A stretch of DNA of 64,000 nucleotides from an uncultured Bacillaceae bacterium. Its GTDB lineage: Bacteria; Bacillota; Bacilli; Bacillales; Caldibacillaceae. Positions 26,463 through 34,048 of this stretch are shown in pieces. The notes beneath the pieces are model-generated. The model was not told the DNA's origin and did no database searches. It saw only the letters and a program-made list of their open reading frames with translations. The DNA is taken from NCBI GenBank assembly GCA_937934645.1, contig CALGYZ010000021.1, forward strand, positions 28,899 to 92,898. The letters are read 5' to 3'. The translations under genes were made by a program, and so were the position numbers. How positions within the stretch are numbered: the stretch's first letter is position 1; each line of letters starts with the position of its first letter.

Positions 26463-28361
26463 ATGGGTATTTTAGATAAAGTGGCGAAGTATCGTGAAGA
26501 AGAGGAAAAATTAAAGTGGGAAGGTACCTTTGCAGAATACCTGGAGTTGTTGAAAGAAAAACCGTGGATTGCCCAATCCGCCCATTCCCGTGTATACAAT
26601 ATGATCAAAGATGCCGGTATAGAAGAAACGGAAGACGGGCGGAAACGATATAAATTTTTCAGTGATGAACTGTTCGGTTTGGAAGAGGCCCTTGAACGTT
26701 TAGTGGAAGAGTATTTTCATCCGGCTGCGAAAAGATTGGACGTCAGAAAGAGGATCTTATTGTTAATGGGACCAGTAAGCGGTGGAAAATCAACGTTAGT
26801 GACGCTTTTGAAACGCGGGCTGGAAAAATACACCCGGACTGAGCGTGGGGCCGTTTATGCCATAAAAGGATGTCCGATGCATGAGGATCCCCTTCATTTA
26901 ATTCCCAATCATTTACGGGATGATTTTTACAAAGAATATGGCATCCGCATTGAAGGAAGTCTGTCTCCGCTGAATATGACGCGCCTTGAAGAGGAATACG
27001 GGGGCCGGATTGAAGATGTAATGGTGGAACGGATCTTTTTCTCCGAAGACCGCCGGGTTGGAATCGGCACATTCAGTCCATCGGATCCAAAATCCCAGGA
27101 TATTGCTGATTTAACAGGAAGTATCGACTTTTCAACCATTGCCGAGTACGGTTCCGAGTCAGACCCAAGGGCCTACCGTTTTGACGGTGAATTGAACAAA
27201 GCAAACCGCGGAATCATGGAATTTCAAGAAATGTTGAAATGTGATGAAAAATTCTTATGGCATCTTCTTTCCCTAACCCAGGAAGGAAACTTTAAAGCAG
27301 GACGGTTCGCACTAATTTCTGCCGATGAGTTAATCATTGCCCACACAAATGAGGCGGAATACCGCTCGTTTATTGCCAATAAGAAAAATGAAGCACTCCA
27401 TTCACGGATCATTGTCATGCCTATCCCTTATAACTTAAAAGTTTCCGAGGAAGAAAAAATTTACAAAAAAATGATCCGGGAAAGCGATGTGGCTGACGTC
27501 CATATTGCTCCCCATACGTTGAGAATTGCCGCCATGTTTACTATTTTGACACGCTTGAAAGAGCCAAAACGGAACGATATCGACCTTATTACAAAAATGC
27601 GTCTTTATGACGGTGAACAAATTGACGGTTTCAGCCAGGTTGATGTAGAGGAGCTGAAAAAGGAACATCCGGATGAAGGAATGGACGGTATTGATCCGCG
27701 TTACGTGATTAACCGGATTTCTTCTGCTATCATCCGCAAAAATACGAAATCCATCAACGCCCTCGATGTTCTCCGATCACTGAAAGAAGGTCTCGATCAA
27801 CATCCGTCGATTACTCCGGAATTGAAGGAAAAGTATTTGCATTTTATTTCCCTTGCCCGGAAAGAATATGACGAGCTTGCCAAAAAGGAAGTCCAAAAGG
27901 CATTTGTTTACTCCTATGAAGAATCGGCGAAAACATTGATGGACAATTATCTTGATAATGTTGAGGCGTATTGCAATAAGACAAAACTGCGCGATCCGCT
28001 CACCGGTGAAGAAATTAATCCGGATGAAAAGCTGATGCGTTCAATTGAGGAACAAATCGGAATATCGGAGAATGCGAAGAAAGCATTCCGCGAGGAGATT
28101 TTAATCCGCATTTCCGCTTATGCACGGAAAGGGAAGAAATTTGATTACAATTCCCACGGACGATTGCGTGAAGCGATTCAGAAAAAACTGTTTGCCGATT
28201 TAAAGGATGTAGTAAAGATTACAACATCGACAAAAACACCGGATGAACAACAGTTAAAGAAAATTAATGAAGTGATTGCCCGGTTGATTGATGAATACGG
28301 ATACAATTCCACTTCGGCAAACGAATTACTCCGGTATGTCGGCAGTCTGTTAAACCGTTAG
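26463..28361 (+). CDS. prkA: PrkA AAA+ sporulation protein (serine kinase/protease type)
   Basis: 632 residues, against 631 in B. subtilis. N-terminal AAA+ domain with Walker A GPVSGGKST (about 103-111) and a C-terminal region once described as a serine protein kinase; later work argues for an ATP-dependent protease in sporulation. Expressed in the mother cell under SigE and works upstream of SigK activity in B. subtilis. GGGGGAGG lies before the ATG. A 15-bp stem terminator follows, so yhbH is transcribed separately despite functional pairing (PrkA, YhbH and SpoVR occur together in many bacteria). spoVR is not in this window. Confidence 0.95.
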   Translation: MGILDKVAKYREEEEKLKWEGTFAEYLELLKEKPWIAQSAHSRVYNMIKDAGIEETEDGRKRYKFFSDELFGLEEALERLVEEYFHPAAKRLDVRKRILLLMGPVSGGKSTLVTLLKRGLEKYTRTERGAVYAIKGCPMHEDPLHLIPNHLRDDFYKEYGIRIEGSLSPLNMTRLEEEYGGRIEDVMVERIFFSEDRRVGIGTFSPSDPKSQDIADLTGSIDFSTIAEYGSESDPRAYRFDGELNKANRGIMEFQEMLKCDEKFLWHLLSLTQEGNFKAGRFALISADELIIAHTNEAEYRSFIANKKNEALHSRIIVMPIPYNLKVSEEEKIYKKMIRESDVADVHIAPHTLRIAAMFTILTRLKEPKRNDIDLITKMRLYDGEQIDGFSQVDVEELKKEHPDEGMDGIDPRYVINRISSAIIRKNTKSINALDVLRSLKEGLDQHPSITPELKEKYLHFISLARKEYDELAKKEVQKAFVYSYEESAKTLMDNYLDNVEAYCNKTKLRDPLTGEEINPDEKLMRSIEEQIGISENAKKAFREEILIRISAYARKGKKFDYNSHGRLREAIQKKLFADLKDVVKITTSTKTPDEQQLKKINEVIARLIDEYGYNSTSANELLRYVGSLLNR

Positions 28362-28396
28362 GAGATTATCATGCCGTCTGCTATGGACTTTGATTC

Positions 28397-28467
28397 AGCC
28401 GGCTGTTTCATAAAAAAGCAGTACAGATGTTGTACTGTGGGAAAATGAAACAGCCGGCTTTTTATTT
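28397..28467 (+). terminator. Nested-stem terminator of prkA
   Basis: AGCCGGCTGTTTCAT (28397-28411) pairs perfectly with ATGAAACAGCCGGCT (28445-28459); its loop holds a second hairpin, CAGTACA (28419-28425) with TGTACTG (28431-28437). T run TTTTTATTT follows. Confidence 0.9.
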
Positions 28468-28620
28468 CTTTGCAATACAAAGTTGAACGGGAAATTCCGG
28501 ATTCTTTACGGCATCAATTCCGTTACAAATGACGGTGAAATTTATCAGTTGCTTTGCATACAATAAAGTAATACGATCTTTCTTTATCACATTTGGGATT
28601 TTGTTATGAAACTTTACGAA

Positions 28621-28648
28621 ACATATGCATGCAGTATATGCATATGTG
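28621..28648 (+). promoter_or_regulatory. Inverted repeat and possible SigE promoter of yhbH
   Basis: ACATATGCAT (28621-28630) and ATGCATATGT (28638-28647) are perfect arms around seven bases. The same bases give a SigE-like pair: CATATG (-35, against ATATT) and CATATGTG (-10) at 13-base spacing. The dyad may be a regulator site or a by-product of the two promoter boxes. Confidence 0.45.
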
Positions 28649-28720
28649 TTAATCGGAAAATGGTGACATGAATAAAGTGTTTTGATAAATGATCATACGC
28701 TTAAAAGGAGGGGGAGGAGA

Positions 28721-29884
28721 GTGCCGGTCGACAAACACCAGTTTACGATTTCTCAGGAGGATTGGTCGCTCCACCGGAAGGGCTGGGAAGATCAGCAACG
28801 CCATAAAGAAAAAATCCAGGAAGCAATCAAAAAAAATTTGCCGGACTTGATTACGGAAGAAAGCATTATCATGTCAGACGGGAAAAAGGTTGTAAAAATT
28901 CCAATTCGTTCACTGGAAGAGTATAAAATCCGCTATAATTACGATAAAAATAGGCACGTCGGCCAAGGAGACGGAGATACAAAGGTCGGCGATGTCATTG
29001 CACAGGACGGTGCAGGCGTCAAGGGATCCGGAAAAGGCAAGGGCGCAGGTGACCAGCCCGGAGAAGATTATTATGAAGCGGAAGTATCACTGGAAGAATT
29101 GGAGGAGGCCTTTTTCCGCGAGCTGGAACTGCCGAATTTACAGCGGAAGGATAACCAAGAGTTAATTGTGGAAGATATTGAATTCAACGATATACGAAAG
29201 ACGGGATTGATGGGGAATATCGACAAAAAGAAAACAATGTTGTCGGCGTTTAAACGGAATGCGTTACGGGGGAAACCGTCATTTTATCCAATTTATCCGG
29301 AAGATTTAAGATTTAAAACATGGAATGAAAAAATCCGGCATGAATCAAAGGCGGTTGTACTTGCAATGATGGATACGAGCGGCAGCATGGGTGTTTGGGA
29401 AAAATATATGGCACGCAGTTTTTTCTTCTGGATGACCCGATTTTTGCGGACGAAATATGAAAAAGTGGAAATTGAATTTATTGCCCATCATACTGAAGCA
29501 AAAGTTGTAACGGAGGAAGAATTCTTTTCCAAAGGAGAAAGCGGGGGAACCATCTGTTCGTCAGCCTACCGGCTTGCTTTGAATTTAATTGAAAAAAAGT
29601 ATCCACCAAGCCAGTATAATATTTATCCGTTCCACTTTTCCGATGGCGATAATTTGACTTCCGACAATGCCAGGTGTGTCAAACTGGTTAATGAATTGAT
29701 GGATCAATCAAATATGTTTGGTTACGGGGAAGTTAATCAATACAACCGGCATTCAACGTTAATGTCCGCATATAAGCATATTAAAGACGAACGGTTCCGC
29801 TATTATGTATTACGCCAACGTGGAGATGTATTCTACGCAATGAAAAAATTTTTCAGCAATGATGATGGAAAAGCACACGCTTAA
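28721..29884 (+). CDS. yhbH: Sporulation protein YhbH (DUF444, VWA-like)
   Basis: 387 residues from the GTG at 28721, directly after GGAGGGGGAGGAGA; an upstream in-frame TTG gives residues not conserved. N-terminal charged region, a glycine-rich linker (about 90-115, GSGKGKGAGDQPG), then a DUF444 / von Willebrand A-type domain with the metal site MMDTSGSMG (about 216). The C-terminal YVLRQRGDVFYAMKKFF is family-typical. Partner of PrkA in sporulation; SigE-dependent in B. subtilis. Single gene between the prkA terminator and its own terminator. Confidence 0.93.
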   Translation: MPVDKHQFTISQEDWSLHRKGWEDQQRHKEKIQEAIKKNLPDLITEESIIMSDGKKVVKIPIRSLEEYKIRYNYDKNRHVGQGDGDTKVGDVIAQDGAGVKGSGKGKGAGDQPGEDYYEAEVSLEELEEAFFRELELPNLQRKDNQELIVEDIEFNDIRKTGLMGNIDKKKTMLSAFKRNALRGKPSFYPIYPEDLRFKTWNEKIRHESKAVVLAMMDTSGSMGVWEKYMARSFFFWMTRFLRTKYEKVEIEFIAHHTEAKVVTEEEFFSKGESGGTICSSAYRLALNLIEKKYPPSQYNIYPFHFSDGDNLTSDNARCVKLVNELMDQSNMFGYGEVNQYNRHSTLMSAYKHIKDERFRYYVLRQRGDVFYAMKKFFSNDDGKAHA

Positions 29885-29919
29885 CGGTCCGGGAGGATTT
29901 CCTCCGCAGTGCCGGATAG

Positions 29920-29948
29920 GGCAATTGGCATCGGCCAGTTGCCTTTTA
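29920..29948 (+). terminator. Terminator of yhbH
   Basis: GGCAATTGGC (29920-29929) pairs with GCCAGTTGCC (29934-29943, one G-U), then TTTT. Confidence 0.7.
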
Positions 29949-30091
29949 ACATGTGTTTTAAATCCGGCCGGGGGCAAGTTATTTTATATGTTCACAGAAT
30001 TTTGTTATGATATATCTATGTTTCCAGAAATTTTATAAAATAAAATCAAATATTTTACAGATCAGGTATGTGAGTACGGGGAGAAGCGGGG

Positions 30092-31297
30092 ATGCTTATG
30101 GCAAAAGCCGGTTTGGAAATGGAAGAAGTGAAACAAATAGAAACGGAAAAAATATGGACTAAGGATTTCATCCTTATATTTTCAGCTAAATTTTTTATTT
30201 TTCTCGGCTTTCAGATGACTTTACCCACAATTCCGTTATTTGTTGAACATTTGGGAGGGAATGACCGGCTGATCGGTCTTACGGTCGGGATCTTTACGGT
30301 TTCAGCGTTACTTGTCCGTCCGTTCGCCGGCAGGGCTCTTGAAACGATAGGAAGAAAAGCGGTTTATTTAACCGGGCTTTTCCTGTTTGCTTTAACGGTC
30401 GGTTCATACAGTTTTATTACCGGAATTTTTTTGCTTTTATTATTCCGGATTTTTCAGGGTGCCGGCTGGGGAATGTCGACAACAGCTTCGGGCACAATCG
30501 CTACGGATTTGATTCCTGCAAAGCGGAGGGGAGAAGGATTGGGTTACTACGGCCTGGCAGGAAATCTGGCCATGGCTTTCGGCCCGTCCCTCGGTTTGAT
30601 TCTCGTACCGCTCGTTACGTTCCGGTGGCTGTTTATCATTTGTGCCTTTCTCGGCTTTATTGCCCTTGTTTTGTCAATGTTTATTCAATATAAAAAAGTG
30701 GACCGGAACAGTGATCCGTCACCGAAGAAGCTAGATATTTTTGAAAAGTCGGCAATACAGCCGTCCCTTTTGATGTTTTTCATTACGGTGACATTCGGCG
30801 GGATTGCGACGTTTCTGCCGCTGTATACATTGGAAAAGGGAGTGGACGGAATTCAATTATACTTCCTCATTTATGCAGTCGCCCTAATGATTACACGTGC
30901 GTTCGCCGGTAAACTGTATGACCGGAAAGGCCATAAAGCGGTATTTTTACCGGGAGCCGCTTTAATATTTACAGCGATGTTATTGTTAGCCTGGATTCCG
31001 AATCATTGTGTTCTATTTACGGCGGCATTTTTAAACGGTTTCGGCTTCGGGCTGATTCAGCCGGGATTACAATCGTGGGCAATCGTGCGTTCGCCGGTAA
31101 ACCGCAGGGGAATGGTCAATGCAACATTTTTTTCGTTTTTTGATCTGGGGATCGGTCTTGGAGCAATTGCATTCGGGCAAATCGGCCACTGGCTCGGGTA
31201 TGGAAGTATATATATCGCTTCAGCCCTCTCCGTATTAGTATCAATCAACTTGTACATATATTTTCTGCTAAAAGAGAAAAAAATGCCGGCAGCGTAA
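30092..31297 (+). CDS. Major facilitator superfamily transporter
   Basis: 401 residues with 12 predicted membrane spans. DHA1-type pattern: the loop 2-3 motif reads VRPFAGRALETIGRKAV (about 72-88, against GxLaDrxGrkxxl), and RIFQGAGWGMSTTASGT in span 4-5 is the antiporter motif of drug/sugar efflux carriers. RAFAGKLYDRKGHKA repeats the loop motif in the second half. Substrate unknown. ATG at 30092 follows GGGGAGAAGCGGGG. Stands alone between yhbH and ldh; a short GCCGGC stem with T6 after the stop may terminate it. Confidence 0.85.
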   Translation: MLMAKAGLEMEEVKQIETEKIWTKDFILIFSAKFFIFLGFQMTLPTIPLFVEHLGGNDRLIGLTVGIFTVSALLVRPFAGRALETIGRKAVYLTGLFLFALTVGSYSFITGIFLLLLFRIFQGAGWGMSTTASGTIATDLIPAKRRGEGLGYYGLAGNLAMAFGPSLGLILVPLVTFRWLFIICAFLGFIALVLSMFIQYKKVDRNSDPSPKKLDIFEKSAIQPSLLMFFITVTFGGIATFLPLYTLEKGVDGIQLYFLIYAVALMITRAFAGKLYDRKGHKAVFLPGAALIFTAMLLLAWIPNHCVLFTAAFLNGFGFGLIQPGLQSWAIVRSPVNRRGMVNATFFSFFDLGIGLGAIAFGQIGHWLGYGSIYIASALSVLVSINLYIYFLLKEKKMPAA

Positions 31298-31330
31298 TGC
31301 GGGATTTCGTTGGCCGGCTGTTTTTTAATA
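31290..31330 (+). terminator. Weak terminator after the MFS gene
   Basis: GCCGGC repeats at about 31291 and 31312 can pair (6 bp), followed by TGTTTTTTA. It overlaps the end of the coding region. Confidence 0.4.
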
Positions 31331-31365
31331 TTTTGCAGCGGCAACCTTATAATTTTTTAATATTA

Positions 31366-31383
31366 TTGTGAAATATATCACAA
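31366..31383 (+). promoter_or_regulatory. Rex operator of ldh
   Basis: TTGTGAAATATATCACAA (31366-31383) is an 18-bp dyad with perfect TTGTGA/TCACAA arms, the Rex consensus. Rex represses fermentation genes and leaves DNA when NADH rises (established for B. subtilis ldh). Confidence 0.85.
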
Positions 31384-31396
31384 AAAATTATATAAT
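31366..31396 (+). promoter_or_regulatory. Promoter of ldh overlapping the Rex site
   Basis: TTGTGA (31366-31371) as -35 with TATATA at 17 bases or TATAAT (31391-31396) at 19. The Rex site covers the -35 and spacer, so Rex binding would block polymerase. Leader of about 130 bases. Confidence 0.6.
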
Positions 31397-31533
31397 TTTT
31401 CCTGTATGGACGGTTACAATACATATGAGCGTTGCAATCGGACAAAGCTTTTTAAATTATTTTATACAAGATTTTCCCGGTTTTGGAAAAAATACATAAC
31501 AGCTGCAAAAAAAAAAAAAAAGGAGTGTATATA

Positions 31534-32490
31534 ATGATGCAGAGTCGCGTCAATAAAGTTGTATTAATCGGTATGGGGGCTGTCGGTTCCAGTTATGCCT
31601 TTGCGTTGTTAAACCAGGGGATCGTCAATGAGCTCGTTCTTATTGATGTCAATGAAGATAAAACCGCAGGAGATGCCATGGATTTAAATCACGGTCTGCC
31701 TTTTGCAACCGGACGAATGAAAATATATCAGGGAGATTATTCCATGTGCAAAAATGCCGATCTTGTCGTCATTACAGCCGGAGCCGCCCAAAAACCGGGT
31801 GAAACGAGACTGGATCTTGTCGGGAAAAACACAAAAATTATTGAAGGAATCGTCGGGAAAGTTATGGCCAGTGGTTTTGACGGAATTTTTATCGTAGCGA
31901 GTAACCCTGTGGATATTCTTACATATGCAACGTGGAAGTTCTCCGGCCTTCCGAAAGAACGGGTCATCGGTTCCGGTACGATACTGGATACCGCTCGTCT
32001 CCGTTACTTGCTTGGCGACTATTTCAATATTGATACGAGAAATATTCACGCATATATTATCGGCGAGCACGGTGATACTGAACTTCCGGTATGGAGCCAT
32101 GCATCTGTCGGAGTTGTTCCGATTTTTGACTGGGTCAATAAAAGTCCGGAATATAAAGTTGAAGATTTAAATGATATTTTCATCCAGGCACGAGATGCTG
32201 CCTATCATATCATTGAGAAAAAAGGCGCCACCTTTTACGGAATTGCCATGTGCCTTGTCCGGTTAACGAAGGCGATTTTGCAGGATGAACATTCCATTTT
32301 GACGGTATCCGCCTATTTGGACGGTGAATACGGCCATCACGATGTATTTATCGGTGTGCCGGCCATTGTCACGCGGAAAGGAATCAAAGAAATCATGGTT
32401 ATGGAAATCGACTCTACGGAAAAAAGAAAACTGAAACATTCAGTGGATACGTTAAAAGAAACAATGAGAAAAGTTTCATTAATTGAATGA
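31534..32490 (+). CDS. ldh: L-lactate dehydrogenase
   Basis: 318 residues from the ATG at 31534, nine bases after AAGGAG. Reduces pyruvate to L-lactate and regenerates NAD+ in fermentation. Rossmann start VLIGMGAVGSSYAFAL (about 10-25), Asp of ELVLIDVN binding NADH, substrate Arg in GETRLDLVG (about 100), NPVDILTYA (about 137) and catalytic His in GEHGDTELP (about 191). GEHGDTE and length separate it from malate dehydrogenase. Controlled by Rex through 31366-31383. A run of 15 A residues (31507-31521) leads into the ribosome site. Confidence 0.96.
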   Translation: MMQSRVNKVVLIGMGAVGSSYAFALLNQGIVNELVLIDVNEDKTAGDAMDLNHGLPFATGRMKIYQGDYSMCKNADLVVITAGAAQKPGETRLDLVGKNTKIIEGIVGKVMASGFDGIFIVASNPVDILTYATWKFSGLPKERVIGSGTILDTARLRYLLGDYFNIDTRNIHAYIIGEHGDTELPVWSHASVGVVPIFDWVNKSPEYKVEDLNDIFIQARDAAYHIIEKKGATFYGIAMCLVRLTKAILQDEHSILTVSAYLDGEYGHHDVFIGVPAIVTRKGIKEIMVMEIDSTEKRKLKHSVDTLKETMRKVSLIE

Positions 32491-32500
32491 TTTCGAATAA

Positions 32501-32530
32501 GAGCGTCCATTTCGGACGTCCATTTTTTTA
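32501..32530 (+). terminator. Terminator of ldh
   Basis: GCGTCC and GGACGT/C pair across ATTTC, followed by ATTTTTTT. Short stem. Confidence 0.6.
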
Positions 32531-32568
32531 TAAAAAAATTTTACATAAAAATAGCTTTTTCACTTTTA

Positions 32569-32609
32569 AATGTTACATAATCTATATTATAATGATGTTA
32601 TGTAACATT
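32569..32609 (+). promoter_or_regulatory. Inverted repeat around the -10 box of the recombinase gene
   Basis: AATGTTACATAA (32569-32580) and TTATGTAACATT (32598-32609) are perfect 12-bp arms 17 bases apart, with TATAAT (32588-32593) between them. A third copy of the core TTACATAA is at 32541-32548. Layout fits an operator for tight repression. Confidence 0.65.
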
Positions 32610-32625
32610 ACCGGAGGGGTAAAGT

Positions 32626-33189
32626 GTGGAATTTGTAAGTCCCATTAAAGACATCGGAAAAATCCGCGAAATAAAAAAAGTATTGCGGGCGTCATCATTA
32701 AGAGATTTGCTGCTGTTTGTTTTCGGTATAAATACAGGAATCAAACTCCAGGATTTATTAAAATTAAAAGTTTCCGATGTATGGGAAAACGGGAAAATGA
32801 AAGAGTTTCTGGTCATCAGGGATGAAAAAGACGGGGAGACGAAAGCGTACTTTTTAAATAATCAAATAAACAATGTACTGAAGGAATATATAGAAAAATA
32901 TAAACTTCAGCAGGATGATTATTTATTCAAGTCAAAAAAAGATAATTTGCCCATTACAAGACAACAGGCTTACCGGATTATTAATCATGCGGCAAAAAAA
33001 GTCGGGATTGAAGAGAAGATCGGTACACATACGTTAAGAAAAACATTCGGTTACCATGCTTACCAGAAAGGTATTGCCGTTTCCATTATTAAATCGATTT
33101 TTAATCATCATTCAACGGCAGAAACATTAAAATATATCGGCATAGATAAAAACGAGCAAAACTTTATCCGGGTTGATGTAAACTTGTAA
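32626..33189 (+). CDS. Orphan tyrosine recombinase catalytic domain (phage integrase family)
   Basis: 187 residues, only the C-terminal catalytic domain of a tyrosine recombinase; the N-terminal core-binding domain is missing, as in a known set of about 180-residue Bacillus homologues. Active-site residues: His135 and Arg138 in THTLRKTFGYHAY, His161 in FNHHS, and Tyr170 in TLKYIGI. The first Arg, expected in TGLRxSDLL, is Lys40 here (TGIKLQDLL), which should weaken or abolish catalysis. GTG start six bases after GGAGGGG. Flanked by ldh and the Usp-like gene with no element genes near, so it is not part of a visible mobile element. Regulatory DNA-binding role or decayed enzyme are both possible. 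Confidence 0.85.
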   Translation: MEFVSPIKDIGKIREIKKVLRASSLRDLLLFVFGINTGIKLQDLLKLKVSDVWENGKMKEFLVIRDEKDGETKAYFLNNQINNVLKEYIEKYKLQQDDYLFKSKKDNLPITRQQAYRIINHAAKKVGIEEKIGTHTLRKTFGYHAYQKGIAVSIIKSIFNHHSTAETLKYIGIDKNEQNFIRVDVNL

Positions 33190-33219
33190 ATAAAAAACGG
33201 GGAAGCTTTAATCCCCGTT
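33190..33219 (-). terminator. Terminator of the Usp-like gene, overlapping its last codons
   Basis: On the minus strand AACGGGGA (last sense codons, 33212-33219) pairs with TCCCCGTT (33196-33203), followed by TTTTTTATTT. The stop codon lies in the loop. Confidence 0.75.
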
Positions 33220-33891
33220 ATTGAGCGCAGTTTCAATATCGATGTTTTCCAGCTTTTCGACGATCCCGTCGGAAACATATACCTGCAACGTCTCGCGATC
33301 TTTGATAAAACGAAAAATTCCATTATCAAAATCCGTACCGACTTCTTTAAAGAAAATGCCTTCATAAATGACATCTTTCGTATGTTTGAATGTCAGTTTA
33401 TAATAATCTCCCTCTTTAACAAGATAGGCACGGATTCCTTTTTGGTAAGCCCCCTCTTCATCACGGAAATACCTGGAAACAGAAACGATGTGGAGGTCGA
33501 CAAACGGAATTTCCGTTAAAAGGGCATTAATAATAGATCCTTTCGTAATTTGTTCCCAACGGCTCTGTGCAGTCTGACCGAGAATAATCTGGGTTACATG
33601 CTTTTCTCTGGCTACTTCGGCGATGACTTTTGCCACTGGCCGTTTTTCATTGTCTTTTAAAATAAATTGTGCGGTCGGATGATCTTCCGCCAATTGTTTC
33701 CATTGTTCGATATACAACACTTTTTCGGCATCTAGTTCATCGAAAGGTTTAGGATCAACGGTTAATATATACAGAGGTGCTTTTAACATATTAGCTATTT
33801 TACAGCCGCGGCGGATCAGCCGTTCGCCGTTTGGTCCGTAGTATACACAGACCAGTATGCATTCGTTGTGGTTATTTTCAATTTTATCCAT
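33208..33891 (-). CDS. Usp-domain protein resembling the KdpD sensor's Usp region
   Basis: 227 residues. The N-terminal 135 residues form a universal-stress-protein-like domain closest to the one in KdpD: CVYYGPNGERLIRRGCKIANML and IILGQTAQSRWEQITKGSIINALLTEI match the KdpD Usp signature (LGQ-x3-RW-x6-SI). The last 90 residues have no family I recognise. There is no kinase domain or membrane span. Start at ATG 33891 after GAGGTG; a GTG four codons upstream is the alternative. Divergent from mrpA with a 157-base gap, so a link to cation balance is reasonable inference: KdpD Usp domains bind nucleotides such as c-di-AMP in Firmicutes. Confidence 0.75.
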   Translation of the reverse strand: MDKIENNHNECILVCVYYGPNGERLIRRGCKIANMLKAPLYILTVDPKPFDELDAEKVLYIEQWKQLAEDHPTAQFILKDNEKRPVAKVIAEVAREKHVTQIILGQTAQSRWEQITKGSIINALLTEIPFVDLHIVSVSRYFRDEEGAYQKGIRAYLVKEGDYYKLTFKHTKDVIYEGIFFKEVGTDFDNGIFRFIKDRETLQVYVSDGIVEKLENIDIETALNNGD

Positions 33892-34048
33892 TCCATCGTT
33901 CACCTCAGAGTAGTTAATCGCAAACTGTTTTTACTTAAATAAGAATCATACATGATGCCGGAAAAAAGGTCAATCTGCTATTGTTACGTTAGGTATTGTG
34001 TTAAGCCGGTTACTTTACAGATCATGAGTTATACAGGAGGGATAACGT

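Noticed and set aside
28621..28647. Terminal inverted repeat of an insertion element
   Set aside because: A single short dyad without transposase or target duplication; better explained as promoter or operator.
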